DNA of 55,559 bases, taken from positions 952,865 to 1,008,423 of the forward strand of contig NZ_JH815185.1 in assembly GCF_000296385.1 (NCBI RefSeq). Reading direction: 5' to 3'. Position numbers and translations under genes: made by a program. Shown here piece by piece: positions 43,884 through 53,436 of the stretch (positions within the stretch are counted from its first letter, which is position 1; each line of letters begins with the position of its first letter). The notes beneath the pieces were generated by a model. It was not told where the DNA came from. It was given only the letters and a program-made list of their open reading frames with translations, and searched no databases. The stretch comes from Lachnoanaerobaculum sp. OBRC5-5. GTDB taxonomy: Bacteria > Bacillota > Clostridia > Lachnospirales > Lachnospiraceae.

Positions 43884-44235
43884 CATATTCCCCTTCTTCT
43901 ATCATCTCGTCTATTGCTTCTCTAAACCAATCCCAAAAGCTTTCATAGTCCTTTCTCTGTTCCCATCCTGCACTTGCAAAATCGTGGATTTTTTGAACCC
44001 TTCCGCCTCTGTCGATGTCAAAGCAAACTATATCATCATTGTCACCTCTTCTTGCAAAGGGTACCAACTTTCTGTAAGGGTATCTTTCTTGCAATCCCTT
44101 TATTCTCCACACAGCCTGTTCATAATCCATCAAATACCAAAAATCAAAATCCGTCAGCCCCAAATGAACAATTTTCAAAAATTCTTTCAGATATTCAAAT
44201 CCTTTATATATACTGCAGACATCCAATAATTTCAT
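43873..44235 (-). CDS. SUKH (SMI1/KNR4)-like immunity protein
   Basis: 120 residues, slightly short for the superfamily. The pattern LVPFARRGDNDDIVCFDIDR, GGRVQKIHDFASAGWEQRKD, YESFWDWFREAIDEMIEEG is typical SUKH: polar strand, I/V-C-F-D, then the last helices with a Trp. SUKH proteins neutralise many nuclease toxins by direct binding. Followed by the kptA N-terminal remnant; three further loci in the island keep only its C-terminus. Confidence 0.8.
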   Translation of the reverse strand: MKLLDVCSIYKGFEYLKEFLKIVHLGLTDFDFWYLMDYEQAVWRIKGLQERYPYRKLVPFARRGDNDDIVCFDIDRGGRVQKIHDFASAGWEQRKDYESFWDWFREAIDEMIEEGEYDEI

Positions 44236-44258
44236 TTCTATACCTCTTTCTTAAAAAC

Positions 44259-44304
44259 AAAAAGCGACCAAATTTCTTTACTTATAAGAATTTGACCGCT
44301 TTTA
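44259..44304 (-). terminator. Terminator of the dpp-yitT operon
   Basis: AAAGCGACCAAATT and AATTTGACCGCTTT pair except for a 2-base internal loop; a T-rich run follows on the minus strand. Lies 15 bases after the YitT-family stop. Confidence 0.75.
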
Positions 44305-44318
44305 AACAAGTATATTTT

Positions 44319-45203
44319 CTAATCCGCTCTTCTTCTGTAAAATCTTCCAAGGAGCTGTTGTGTCTTTATAAGATTTATAAATGCGGCCTTATCTATTTCT
44401 TTGATTGCCTTTACCACTTTATCAGCTTCGGCGCTTGATACTATTGAGTATACAAGCGTTCTCTCACAATGATTGTAATGTCCCTCTCCCTTCCATGTTG
44501 TGGCACCATGGTGACTGATTTCTGAAATTATCTCACAAACCTCGTTAGGATGATCTGTAACAATGAACAGTGTAATCTGTTGATACTTTCTATACAATAC
44601 ATGTATAACAGTTGTTGTAACGTATTGAAAAATAATCGAATAGAGCGCTCTATCCCAGCCGAATAAAAGTCCTGCAATCAAAAGTACTACCGCATTTCCT
44701 ACAAGGATGATATTAAATGCATCCATTCCTTTTTTCTCTGATAAGAAAATAGAAATAAAGTCGGTTCCTCCTGTAGTGGCATTCATAAGAAGACAAACAC
44801 TTATAGCAAGGCCGTTTATCATTCCTCCGAAAATTGTTATAAGCAATATATCCTCTGTTATCACATATCCCGGAATAATATCCACCAAAAAGCCTGCAAG
44901 CAATATAACCCAGCAGGAAAATAGTGTAAATTTCTTTCCTATAAATCTGAAACCTATATATACAGGTATAGCATTTAATATAATATTTACCACTGTATAC
45001 GGCAATTCCACATTAAAAAACATTCTTGCAGATCTGGTAATAAGCAGAGTAATACCTGTCGCACCTCCCGGGAAAAGGTCTCCGGTTCTTACAAAGGTCT
45101 TGATATTGACAGCCATCAAAACAGCCGCCAAAGTTATAACGACAAATCTTTTTATATCATTTTTTATAATATTATTTTTATTGTTTTTTTTAATTTCTTC
45201 CAT
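44319..45203 (-). CDS. YitT family membrane protein
   Basis: 294 residues. Five or six membrane helices (ELPYTVVNIILNAIPVYIG, ITIFGGMINGLAISV, TTGGTDFISIFLSEKKGM) form the YitT membrane region. The C-terminal DUF2179 domain (LFIVTDHPNEVCEIISEISH, GATTWKGEGHY, RTLVYSIVSS) is a small ferredoxin-like fold. Function not established. Starts 18 bases after the ATPase gene, so it is likely part of the peptide transporter transcript. Confidence 0.9.
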   Translation of the reverse strand: MEEIKKNNKNNIIKNDIKRFVVITLAAVLMAVNIKTFVRTGDLFPGGATGITLLITRSARMFFNVELPYTVVNIILNAIPVYIGFRFIGKKFTLFSCWVILLAGFLVDIIPGYVITEDILLITIFGGMINGLAISVCLLMNATTGGTDFISIFLSEKKGMDAFNIILVGNAVVLLIAGLLFGWDRALYSIIFQYVTTTVIHVLYRKYQQITLFIVTDHPNEVCEIISEISHHGATTWKGEGHYNHCERTLVYSIVSSAEADKVVKAIKEIDKAAFINLIKTQQLLGRFYRRRAD

Positions 45204-45221
45204 TAAACCATCTCACAAAAC

Positions 45222-46172
45222 TTATTTTACCCTGTGACAGGCTACACTTCTGCCGTTCTTTTCGCTCAAAACAGGCTCATCCGTTCTGCAAACTTCCATG
45301 CAATACGGACATCTGGTATGAAATCTGCAGCCCCTTGGAACATCTATAGGACTTGGTATTTCCCCCTTAAGCATTTCTTTTTGCCTTCCCGCATTTTCAA
45401 TGCTTGGAATGGCATCAAGTAAAAGCTTTGTATACGGATGAAGAGGATTTTCAAAAATATCATCCGTATTTCCTATTTCACATATCTTGCCCAAAAACAT
45501 CACACAAACTCTGTCGGCAATAAAATTTACCACCGATAAATCATGTGATATAAATAAATACGATGCTTTACTCTTCTCCTGTAAATCCTTAAGTAAGTTC
45601 AAAACCTGTGACTGTATTGATACATCCAGCGCTGATACAGGCTCATCACATACTATAAGTTTGGGATTTAGGGCTATTGCTCTGGCAATTCCTATTCTTT
45701 GTCTTTGCCCTCCTGAAAACTGATGCGGATATCTGTTATAGTATTCTTTTCTGATACCGACATCTTCCATCAAATCAAGGACTTTTAGCTTTACATCTTT
45801 CTTTTTCATCCCCTTATTATGTGTGATAATGGGCTCTGCAATAATCTCCCCTACCGTCATTCTGGGATTTAAAGAAGCATACGGATCCTGAAAAATTATT
45901 TGAAGATTTTTCTTAATCTCCTTTAATTCTTCGCCCTTTTTTTCATAAATATTTTCATTAAGAAAGATACTCTCACCGCTGTTCGGACTTATAAGTCCTA
46001 TAGCACATTTTCCGAGAGTCGACTTACCGCATCCGCTCTCACCAACCAAAGCCAAGGTCTCATTCTCATATATATCAAGACTTAAATTACTTATGGCATG
46101 TACTTTTTTATTTTTCTTTGATGTAGGAAATTCCTTAACTATGTTTTTTAAACTTAATACTACATTTTTCAT
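45222..46172 (-). CDS. Oligopeptide/dipeptide ABC transporter ATP-binding protein (DppF/OppF type)
   Basis: 316 residues. Walker A GESGCGKSTL, signature FSGGQRQRIGIARA, Walker B LIVCDEPVSALD, and the C-terminal oligo_HPY region with GCRFHTRCPYCMEVCRTDEP. Its first 38 bases overlap the end of the partner ATPase gene; the ATG has AGGAT upstream. Drives import with the DppD-type partner. Confidence 0.94.
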   Translation of the reverse strand: MKNVVLSLKNIVKEFPTSKKNKKVHAISNLSLDIYENETLALVGESGCGKSTLGKCAIGLISPNSGESIFLNENIYEKKGEELKEIKKNLQIIFQDPYASLNPRMTVGEIIAEPIITHNKGMKKKDVKLKVLDLMEDVGIRKEYYNRYPHQFSGGQRQRIGIARAIALNPKLIVCDEPVSALDVSIQSQVLNLLKDLQEKSKASYLFISHDLSVVNFIADRVCVMFLGKICEIGNTDDIFENPLHPYTKLLLDAIPSIENAGRQKEMLKGEIPSPIDVPRGCRFHTRCPYCMEVCRTDEPVLSEKNGRSVACHRVK

Positions 46173-47142
46173 CTTCTATCCTTTTATGTAGGAAACATGA
46201 AACCATATGATTATCCTTTATGTACTCGTCTGCCGGTCTTGAAGAAAAACAGATGTCCTGTGCATAATCGCATCTGTCTACAAATCTGCATCCCTCCGGC
46301 AAATTTAAGATATTCGGTACATTTCCCTTTATAGTATACAATCTGTCCTGCTTTTTTCCGATAGTAGGAATAGACTTTAAAAGTCCGTTTGTATATGGAT
46401 GTGCAGTCTCGTTAAAAAGTGTTTTTGTCAGAGTTGACTCCACAACTCTGCCTGCATACATTACATATACATAGTCACATATTTCGGCAACAACTCCCAT
46501 ATTGTGGGTAATCATTATAATTGATGTTCCGACAGATTCGCACAGTTTTTTCATAAGCTTTAAAATCTGTGCTTCTATGGTAACATCCAAGGCTGTTGTA
46601 GGCTCATCGGCAATTAAAAGTTTAGGTTTACATATCATTGCCATACCTATCATTACTCTCTGCCTTAGACCGCCTGAAAGCTCATGAGGGTATGAATTAA
46701 ATCTTTTTTCCGCTTCCGGAATTCCCACCTCATTAAATATTTCAATGACACGCATCTTTGCTTCTTCTTTTGAAATCTTTTCATGCAAAATAATGGCTTC
46801 CATTACCTGCTTTCCCACTTTCACCACCGGATTAAGTGATGTCATAGGCTCCTGGAAAATCATTGAAATATCCTTGCCTCTGATTTTTGCATAATCTCTT
46901 ACACTCAATTTTGTAAGTTCCGTGCCGCAAAAGTCTATACTTCCTCCGACTATCTTTCCGGGATTTTTTATAAGTCCCATAATACTCATGGCGGTCATAG
47001 ACTTTCCACATCCGCTTTCCCCTACTATTCCAACTATCTTACCCCTTGGTATATCTATATTTATGCCGTCAAGTGCATAGGCAAGTTTACCCTTTACTTG
47101 AAAAGCAACTTTTAAATCTCTTATAGTCAAAATATTGTCCAT
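46135..47142 (-). CDS. Oligopeptide/dipeptide ABC transporter ATP-binding protein (DppD/OppD type)
   Basis: 335 residues. Walker A GESGCGKSMT, signature LSGGLRQRVMIGMA, Walker B LLIADEPTTALD, and a Cys-containing C-terminal extension (GCRFVDRCDYAQDICFSSRP). Two bases after the second permease gene. Confidence 0.94.
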   Translation of the reverse strand: MDNILTIRDLKVAFQVKGKLAYALDGINIDIPRGKIVGIVGESGCGKSMTAMSIMGLIKNPGKIVGGSIDFCGTELTKLSVRDYAKIRGKDISMIFQEPMTSLNPVVKVGKQVMEAIILHEKISKEEAKMRVIEIFNEVGIPEAEKRFNSYPHELSGGLRQRVMIGMAMICKPKLLIADEPTTALDVTIEAQILKLMKKLCESVGTSIIMITHNMGVVAEICDYVYVMYAGRVVESTLTKTLFNETAHPYTNGLLKSIPTIGKKQDRLYTIKGNVPNILNLPEGCRFVDRCDYAQDICFSSRPADEYIKDNHMVSCFLHKRIEDEKCSIKFKKHS

Positions 47143-47143
47143 A

Positions 47144-48061
47144 TTACTGCTCCTTAAGATATGGATCTAATACATCTCTTAGTCCATCACCCAAAAAATT
47201 GAATGCTAAAACTACAATCATTATAGCCATAGCCGGTGCCAGTACAAGTACAGGCTGTGTAAACAGATATTTTTTTGCACTCACGACCATAAGTCCCCAG
47301 CTTGCCGTAGGCGGCTGTGCACCTACACCGAGGAAGCTTAAAGAACTCTCCGAAAGTATGGCTGAAGGTATACTTAAGGTAAATAATACCACCAATGTAG
47401 GTATACAGTTTGGCAATATATGTCTGAAAATAATTGTAGCATTACTTACACCCATACTTTTTGCCGCCTCAACATATTCTTTCTTTGAAAGTGACAATGT
47501 TTCCGAACGTATTACTCTGGATGTGGATGCCCAGTTTACCAAAGACAGTGCTATAAATATATTTATAAGTCCTCCGCCCATTGTATACATTACAACCATC
47601 GCAAGTAAAAGTGACGGGAATGCCAGCATTATATCCGCAAGTCTCATTATCGCAAAATCTATCTTTCCGCCGAAGTAACCTGCGATAAGTCCCAGTATTG
47701 TGCCTATTGTCATTGAAATAAATGTCGGTAAAAGTCCTATGGTAAGTGATATTCTTGCTCCGTAAATAACTCTGGTCAATGTATCTCTTCCAAGTTCATC
47801 TGTACCCAGAGGATGTGCAAATGAAGGTGCCAAAAGTCTGTCCTTTAAACTCTGTGCATTCGGTCCGTATGCGCATATCACATTTGCGAATATGGCGCAA
47901 AATATAATTATAAAGATAACTATAAGAGAAAAGAATGCCAGCTTGTTTTGTTTAATTACAGTGTTCAGCTTTTCAATAAGGCTCTCTTCCATTAGAATTT
48001 CCTTGTCAACAACCGACTTTTTATCAATATTTTTACTCATATTATTGTTTTTCTTCACCAC
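47144..48061 (-). CDS. Oligopeptide/dipeptide ABC transporter permease (DppC/OppC type)
   Basis: 305 residues. A cytoplasmic N-terminus of about 40 residues precedes the first helix (LAFFSLIVIFIIIFCAIFAN). LAPSFAHPLGTDELGRDTLT is the OppC N-terminal signature and EAAKSMGVSNATIIFRHILP is the EAA loop. Six helices. Confidence 0.95.
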   Translation of the reverse strand: MVKKNNNMSKNIDKKSVVDKEILMEESLIEKLNTVIKQNKLAFFSLIVIFIIIFCAIFANVICAYGPNAQSLKDRLLAPSFAHPLGTDELGRDTLTRVIYGARISLTIGLLPTFISMTIGTILGLIAGYFGGKIDFAIMRLADIMLAFPSLLLAMVVMYTMGGGLINIFIALSLVNWASTSRVIRSETLSLSKKEYVEAAKSMGVSNATIIFRHILPNCIPTLVVLFTLSIPSAILSESSLSFLGVGAQPPTASWGLMVVSAKKYLFTQPVLVLAPAMAIMIVVLAFNFLGDGLRDVLDPYLKEQ

Positions 48062-48066
48062 TCTTT

Positions 48067-49002
48067 CTATATCTCCTTTCTAATTCTCGGATCTAGAATA
48101 GAGTACAATGAATCCGCTATCAAATTTCCTAATATAACCAGTATTGTGGTAAATATAACCGTTCCCTGTAAAAGCGGCATATCTCTGGTCTCTATTGCAT
48201 TTACCGCAAGTCTGCCTATTCCCGGTATACCGAAAATATTCTCTGTAATAACCGCACCCGAAAGCATGGAAGATATCTGCAGTGCCATCATTGTAACTAC
48301 AGGAAGCATGGCATTTTTTAAAGCATGTGATTTCATAACCGCAAATTCCAAAAGTCCCTTGGCTCTTGCAGTTCTGATATAGTCCTCCTGCATTACTTCC
48401 AAAATATTCGATCTTGTCATTCTTGCAATACTTCCTGCGGAATTCCATCCAAGTACTATAGAAGGTAATACCATTGATGCCGCTGTCTCATATCCCGATA
48501 CGGGAAATATTTTCAGCTTATAGGCAAAAAGATACTGCAATACAAGTGCTATCATAAATACAGGCATGGATACACCAAGAAGTGCAGTGCCCATAAACAG
48601 CCTGTCTAAAATATTATTTTTATTTACCGCCGCAAATATTCCGCTTACAATGCCGACTATCCATGAAACTATTGCGGCACATACTGCAAGTCTTACCGTA
48701 TTCGGGAATGCATCCAGTATTATACCTGTTACATTTCTGTTCAGTCTGTAGCTTGTTCCGAAATCTCCTCTTACAGCATGTGAGATATATGTAAAGAATT
48801 GCATATACAGAGGTTTATCAAGTCCCATCTCTTTACTTATCTTATCTATTACAACCTGGTTTACATGTTCACCAAGCATTGTGGTTACAGGGTCTCCCGG
48901 TACTACTCTTAACATTATAAATATTATCAAAACCACGCCTATCAAAACAGGTATGGAAATCAAAATTCTTTTTAATATATTTTTAAACAAAACTGCCTCC
49001 AA
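48067..49002 (-). CDS. Oligopeptide/dipeptide ABC transporter permease (DppB/OppB type)
   Basis: 311 residues. The first helix is followed by VVPGDPVTTMLGEHV, typical of DppB. The EAA-type loop is IRTARAKGLLEFAVMKSHAL, and GAVITENIFGIPGIGRLAVN is conserved. Six membrane helices. Confidence 0.95.
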   Translation of the reverse strand: MEAVLFKNILKRILISIPVLIGVVLIIFIMLRVVPGDPVTTMLGEHVNQVVIDKISKEMGLDKPLYMQFFTYISHAVRGDFGTSYRLNRNVTGIILDAFPNTVRLAVCAAIVSWIVGIVSGIFAAVNKNNILDRLFMGTALLGVSMPVFMIALVLQYLFAYKLKIFPVSGYETAASMVLPSIVLGWNSAGSIARMTRSNILEVMQEDYIRTARAKGLLEFAVMKSHALKNAMLPVVTMMALQISSMLSGAVITENIFGIPGIGRLAVNAIETRDMPLLQGTVIFTTILVILGNLIADSLYSILDPRIRKEI

Positions 49003-49013
49003 AAAGCTCCGAT

Positions 49014-49044
49014 ATAAAAAAATGGAGCGATATCTCGCTCCATT
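49014..49044 (-). terminator. Terminator/attenuator after the peptide-binding protein gene
   Basis: AATGGAGCGA (49021-49030) and TCGCTCCATT (49035-49044) are perfect 10-base arms; seven T residues follow on the minus strand. It lies inside the operon, between the binding-protein gene and the first permease, so partial read-through would give excess binding protein. Confidence 0.88.
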
Positions 49045-49073
49045 ATACCAATTATCTATTTTAAGTGCTATAG

Positions 49074-50702
49074 CTATTTTTTTGAAAAGCCTACAAATCT
49101 CATATCTGAAATTCCGGCCCAGTTAGGCTCAAATCCCTCGATATTCTTGCTTACACCATAATAATGCTCTTTTGAGAACATAGGTAACCATGCAAAGTCT
49201 TCTGTAACAATTTTCTTCTCAAGATCATTGTACTCTGATAATCTCTCCTCAGAATTTACTATTGTTCTTGCCGCACTTACTCTGTCCATTACAGCCTTGT
49301 CCGGATAATTCAATGATCTTTGCTTTGTATTATTCTCATTTCCGAAGAATGTATAAATAAAGTTGTCGGGATCGTTATAATCAGCAGTCCATGTTGACAT
49401 AAATGAACCGAGTGTACCGTCTTTTCTTGTTGCAAGCCATGTTGACTCGTCATAATTCTTTATCTCCGCATTTATACCGACTTCGCTTAGCTGTGATGAT
49501 ATTACTTCAAGTATAGTCTTTGTAGTATCTGATGATGATGAATCAACTGAAATCTCCATATCAAATCCGTTCGGATAACCGGCCTCTGCAAGTAATGCTT
49601 TTGCTCCGTCCGGATCATACTTAAGCTCAGGTAATGTAGAATTATATCCTATAAGTCCTCTTGGGAAAATACCGTTTTCAATTGTTGCCACACCGCCAAG
49701 TAATGAATCAATGATTTCCTGACGATTGATTGCCATAGAGATTGCTTTTCTTACATTTACATTGTTTAAAGGCTCCGTATTCTCATTGAATGTAAAGTAT
49801 GTAATACCTACTCTTGGAGTATGGTAAAGTACATCAGGCATCTCCTTCTTATATGTGTCAATATAATCAAGCATGTAATCAAAATCAAGTATATCAAGCT
49901 CACCGTTCTTAAACATCATATTTCTTGTTTCGGAGTCAGGTATAACTCTTATAAGAACACCGGGAAGTGATACATCTCCACCCCAATATGTGTCATTCTT
50001 TGTAAGTACAATAGAATCATTCACTGTCCACTCCGCCATCTTGAAAGCACCTGTTCCTACAGTCACAGAAGGGTCGATTCCGAACTTGTCGCCTGCTGCC
50101 TCTGTAGTCTCCTTATCAAGCATACATACAGGTGATGATGACAGACATGCCAAAAATCCTGAATAAGGCTCAGATAAAGTGATCTCTACAGTATAATCGT
50201 CCACAGCTTTTACACCTGTAAGTTCTTTACTGCTTCCGTCCATAACTTTATCAGCACCTTCAATCTGGCTTACAAAGTCACCGTTTACAGCACCTGTAAC
50301 TCCCAGAATTCTTGTTAGTGAATACACCACATCGTCAGCTTTAAAATCGGCACCGTTTGAATATTTTACACCTTCCTGTAAATGCAAAGTGTAAACTTTT
50401 CCGTCCTCAGATATGTCCCAACTCTTTGCCAATGAAGGTACAAGCTCACTTGAACCGTCGCTCTTTATCTTTGCTTCTACCAATCTGTCAAAGATATTTA
50501 AAGGTACCATATAATCCTTTGATGTCTTATGCGGATCTGCAGTCTGAATATCCGCATTAATTGAAGTTACAAGAAATCCTGTAGTATCAATATTTGTTGT
50601 TGCTTTGCTCTCCTGTGAGGAGCCTGTTTCCGTTTTCTTAGAAACGCATGCACTTAGAGTTAATGCTAAAACAGCACCTAACAATATAAATCTTTTTTTC
50701 AT
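49074..50702 (-). CDS. Peptide-binding lipoprotein (SBP family 5, DppA/OppA type)
   Basis: 542 residues from the ATG at 50702 (GAGAGG upstream); the open frame from 50810 is longer, but only this start gives a normal lipoprotein signal [19 protein letters not shown] with Cys19. The mature part shows [39 protein letters not shown] and [18 protein letters not shown], the family 5 signatures. Captures peptides for the transporter encoded downstream. Confidence 0.95.
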   Translation of the reverse strand: MKKRFILLGAVLALTLSACVSKKTETGSSQESKATTNIDTTGFLVTSINADIQTADPHKTSKDYMVPLNIFDRLVEAKIKSDGSSELVPSLAKSWDISEDGKVYTLHLQEGVKYSNGADFKADDVVYSLTRILGVTGAVNGDFVSQIEGADKVMDGSSKELTGVKAVDDYTVEITLSEPYSGFLACLSSSPVCMLDKETTEAAGDKFGIDPSVTVGTGAFKMAEWTVNDSIVLTKNDTYWGGDVSLPGVLIRVIPDSETRNMMFKNGELDILDFDYMLDYIDTYKKEMPDVLYHTPRVGITYFTFNENTEPLNNVNVRKAISMAINRQEIIDSLLGGVATIENGIFPRGLIGYNSTLPELKYDPDGAKALLAEAGYPNGFDMEISVDSSSSDTTKTILEVISSQLSEVGINAEIKNYDESTWLATRKDGTLGSFMSTWTADYNDPDNFIYTFFGNENNTKQRSLNYPDKAVMDRVSAARTIVNSEERLSEYNDLEKKIVTEDFAWLPMFSKEHYYGVSKNIEGFEPNWAGISDMRFVGFSKK

Positions 50703-50733
50703 TTTCCTCTCCCGTTTCTTATTACTACATGAC

Positions 50734-50762
50734 ATTATAATACTTTTTATAATCAATGCCAA
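50734..50762 (-). promoter_or_regulatory. Promoter of the peptide transporter operon
   Basis: Minus strand: -35 TTGGCA (50762-50757), 17-base spacer, -10 TATAAT (50739-50734). About 30 bases before the binding-protein start. Confidence 0.82.
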
Positions 50763-50784
50763 ATAATTTTTACATCCAATATAT

Positions 50785-50822
50785 AAAAAAGTCGGGCAAA
50801 ATAATCGCAACCCAACTTTTTT
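50785..50822 (-). terminator. Terminator of the NlpC/P60 gene
   Basis: Minus strand arms AAAAAAGTTGGG and CCCGACTTTTTT (50822-50811 with 50796-50785, one G-U pair), with the T run in the second arm. Directly after the stop codon at 50830. Confidence 0.85.
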
Positions 50823-50829
50823 ATAAAAT

Positions 50830-52875
50830 CTATCTTAAGAATGTAACCGCTTTTATAGGAGTTCTGTAATCACTTCTTCCTATTGTAATTCCAAGATTCT
50901 TATTTGCAGCATGAACTATCTTATTGTCGCCCATATATATACCTACATGGCTTATCTCTCCGCCGCTTCCGTAAAAGAGCAGATCTCCCGGCTGAACTTC
51001 GGATAAACTTATTTCTCTTCCGTTATTAGCCTGCTGTCTTGTATTTCTTCCGGTACTGATTCCGAATTGTTCATAAACTCTCATAACAAATCCTGAGCAG
51101 TCTGCACCGTTTGTCAAAGATGTACCGCCATAAACATATGGATTTCCCACATACTGCTTAGCATAAGCAACTATTGCGGCTCTTGAAGCATTTTCCTTGA
51201 CTGCCGCCTTTGTGCTTTCCGTTGTAGCGGTTGTGGTAGCCTTTGATTTACTTACTCCCGGTCCACCGTTCTCACCTGTTACGACTGAGCTTTCTTTCTG
51301 AACCGTCTTTGCCTTGGTCTCTGTTTCCTTAGGCTTTTCGGTATTTCCACCCGGTCCATATCCTGCCGCAGTTGTAGCTTGCGTAGTGATTTCAACCTTG
51401 GATTCTGCAGGCTTAGTCTGTGGCGCCTCAGCTACCGTTGTAGCCTCAGTCTGCTTTGTTGTATCTTCTACAGCACTGATAGTTCCCGGTGCCTGTACGG
51501 CATCTATCTTTTCCTGAACCGTTTCAGTTTGCTTGGTTGTTTCCGGAATACTTGTTGCCTCAGGCTCTTTAACAGTTTCTATGGTGACTTTAGACGATTC
51601 CGTTTCTTTTTTAGTATCTTCTATCGCCTTTATAGTTTCCGAAACTTTTTTCTCCTCGGAATTTTTTGTAGCTTCAACCGTATCAGCATTTGTTTCCGCC
51701 TTAGTTGACTGCTTTGTGGCATCTTCCGTAGGCTTTGATGTAGGTTTTAGCGTTGTCTCAGGCTGTTTTGTCGTCTCCTTCGGAGCCTCCGATTTTTCTT
51801 CATTAGCCTTTGATGTTCCTTTTATTGTATCCGGAACATTGATGTTCACCTCTTTGCTTGCAGGTGTTTCTCTTTTTTCGGCTGCAGGTGACTTTATGGT
51901 CTTAGGCTCTGTGCCTGTTTTTTCTGAAGTTGTCTTCTCGGTTGCCTCCGTAGACTTCTTTGTCTCTTTGGCTTTTGTAGTATCTTCAACTACCGTATCT
52001 TTCTTTGCCGCTATAGTTTTATCACCGTCTGCATCTACCAGATTTTGATAAATATCCATAGCCTCTTTGGCTTCCGTTTCAAGCTTAGCCTTTTCAAGAG
52101 CCTCTATAGTACTCTCTTCCGTTGTCTTAGCTGTTTTATAAGATATATCCGTCTTTATAAAGTCCTTATAAACATATCCTGTGAGATCGTCATCTACCTG
52201 AACCTTTACAAAGTTGTTATCCTGTCCTACGACTACAAACTTCTCTCCGCCTCCAAGCATAGTGAGGGTGTTTGAAGTTATATTAGGTGTTGTTCTCAAT
52301 CTTACATTGTCAATGTCTACAACGGTTGCATATGTGACGATTGCATCTTTCGCCAATTTTTTGGCTTTTTCTCCTGTAGCCACTTCTGAAGCCTTTACAT
52401 AACCTTCAACACTTCCGGAGTTGATTTTTAACCACTCTCCGCTTTCATTCACCTCAGTTCCTACAACTGTCGCAACCGAACTGTATGAAATACTTCCTAC
52501 AGCCTCACCGGTCTCTTTGGCACTTGAATGAACAACCGTGTCCTTTTTTCGATTGGCTACAACGATATCATCTTTTATGATATCCTCTTTGAGTTTGTCT
52601 TGTATTGACGGCGCTTCGTATTTCACCGTATCATTTACAAGTTTTGTTCGTGCATCGTCAGCTCCCGTTATCTCTATAGTATTGGTGGTCGCTTCTTTTA
52701 ATGACTCACCAAGAGCCGTCTGTGGAGATATAGAGCTTGCCTTATAATTGTTTAAGGCTACGGCCATACCGGAGACTGCGTTACTTGTCTCCAAATCCAT
52801 ATCTGCATAGGCGTTGAAACTACATAATGAAACAAGGGTTAGAGCGGATGCCAATGTTAGAATTTTCCTTTTCAT
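50830..52875 (-). CDS. Secreted NlpC/P60 cell-wall endopeptidase with SH3 domains
   Basis: 681 residues from the ATG at 52875 (AGGAG upstream). A signal peptide [20 protein letters not shown] ends near NAYADMD. Two SH3-like domains follow ([39 protein letters not shown]). A long Thr/Glu/Lys-rich linker (about 250-540) joins them to the C-terminal NlpC/P60 domain with catalytic Cys in [16 protein letters not shown], His in [12 protein letters not shown] and a third polar residue in KIVHAANKN. Such enzymes cut peptidoglycan stem peptides during growth or separation. Confidence 0.94.
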   Translation of the reverse strand: MKRKILTLASALTLVSLCSFNAYADMDLETSNAVSGMAVALNNYKASSISPQTALGESLKEATTNTIEITGADDARTKLVNDTVKYEAPSIQDKLKEDIIKDDIVVANRKKDTVVHSSAKETGEAVGSISYSSVATVVGTEVNESGEWLKINSGSVEGYVKASEVATGEKAKKLAKDAIVTYATVVDIDNVRLRTTPNITSNTLTMLGGGEKFVVVGQDNNFVKVQVDDDLTGYVYKDFIKTDISYKTAKTTEESTIEALEKAKLETEAKEAMDIYQNLVDADGDKTIAAKKDTVVEDTTKAKETKKSTEATEKTTSEKTGTEPKTIKSPAAEKRETPASKEVNINVPDTIKGTSKANEEKSEAPKETTKQPETTLKPTSKPTEDATKQSTKAETNADTVEATKNSEEKKVSETIKAIEDTKKETESSKVTIETVKEPEATSIPETTKQTETVQEKIDAVQAPGTISAVEDTTKQTEATTVAEAPQTKPAESKVEITTQATTAAGYGPGGNTEKPKETETKAKTVQKESSVVTGENGGPGVSKSKATTTATTESTKAAVKENASRAAIVAYAKQYVGNPYVYGGTSLTNGADCSGFVMRVYEQFGISTGRNTRQQANNGREISLSEVQPGDLLFYGSGGEISHVGIYMGDNKIVHAANKNLGITIGRSDYRTPIKAVTFLR

Positions 52876-52907
52876 GAGCACTCCTTGCTTTATTTTAGAG
52901 TACTTAA

Positions 52908-52936
52908 ATTATACCAAAATTTGTAAGATTGAACAA
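52908..52936 (-). promoter_or_regulatory. Promoter of the NlpC/P60 gene
   Basis: Minus strand: -35 TTGTTC (52936-52931), 17-base spacer ending TGG, -10 TATAAT (52913-52908). The TGG gives an extended -10. Confidence 0.78.
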
Positions 52937-53018
52937 TTACTTTACGCCTGTTTACTTATTACAATATTTTAAACTTTTGATTACGTTTATCGTTATAAAT
53001 CCATTTAAAAAGTGTTAC

Positions 53019-53046
53019 AAAAAAAGAACAACCTAAGTTGTTCTTT
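53019..53046 (-). terminator. Terminator of the tRNA cluster
   Basis: Perfect 10-base arms AAAGAACAAC (53023-53032) and GTTGTTCTTT (53037-53046), loop CTAA, T run after the stem on the minus strand. Four bases after tRNA-Leu. Confidence 0.9.
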
Positions 53047-53049
53047 AAG

Positions 53050-53133
53050 TGCGGGAAAAGGGACTTGAACCCTCACGTCTATACAGACACAAGATCCTTA
53101 GTCTTGCCTGTCTGCCAATTCCAGCATTCCCGC
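53050..53133 (-). tRNA. tRNA-Leu (anticodon AAG)
   Basis: Acceptor GCGGGAA pairs with TTCCCGC, discriminator A. The anticodon stem CAAGA/TCTTG encloses loop CTAAGGA, so the anticodon is AAG. A long variable arm (TGTCTGTATAGACG) confirms class II. TTC-arm GGTTCAAGTCC. No encoded CCA. Confidence 0.93.
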
Positions 53134-53155
53134 ATAGGATTAGATTTTCTAATCA

Positions 53156-53226
53156 AGGCGACAACCAGATTTGAACTGGTGATCAGGGTGTTGCAGACCC
53201 ACGCCTTACCGCTTGGCTATGTCGCC
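53156..53226 (-). tRNA. tRNA-Cys (anticodon GCA)
   Basis: Acceptor GGCGACA with TGTCGCC, discriminator U as usual for Cys. Anticodon loop CTGCAAC gives GCA. T-arm CCAGTTCAAATCTGG. No encoded CCA. Confidence 0.94.
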
Positions 53227-53247
53227 GTGTCTAGTTGCCTAAACAAG

Positions 53248-53320
53248 CGCCCCGAACAGGGCTCGAACCTGTGACACTGCGGTTAACAGCCGCATGCTCT
53301 ACCTACTGAGCTATCAGGGC
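53248..53320 (-). tRNA. tRNA-Asn (anticodon GTT)
   Basis: Acceptor GCCCTGA with TCGGGGC, discriminator G. Anticodon loop CTGTTAA gives GTT. T-arm CAGGTTCGAGCCCTG. First tRNA of the cluster, 12 bases after its promoter's -10. Confidence 0.95.
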
Positions 53321-53332
53321 AAATACTCGTGT

Positions 53333-53361
53333 ATTATATCAGATAATCATTGATTATGCAA
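53333..53361 (-). promoter_or_regulatory. Promoter of the tRNA cluster
   Basis: Minus strand: -35 TTGCAT (53361-53356), 17-base spacer ending TGA, -10 TATAAT (53338-53333). TGn before the -10 makes it an extended type. It lies between the 23S 3' end and tRNA-Asn, so the tRNAs can be made without the rRNA transcript. Confidence 0.85.
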
Positions 53362-53436
53362 GTATTTTTTTGAAGAAATGTATCTTCAAAACTGCCTACC
53401 AAATTCCGAGCTATTATAAATTTTTTCCTATCTTTT

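Noticed and set aside
31606-44240. Possible CRISPR array or integron because of repeated units
   Set aside because: The repeats are whole genes of about 460-490 bases in coding phase, not short direct repeats with spacers; no attC-like sites or integrase gene.
51533-52048. Long plus-strand frame opposite the NlpC/P60 gene
   Set aside because: Shadow of the Thr/Glu/Lys-rich linker; the minus-strand gene has SH3 and NlpC/P60 domains.
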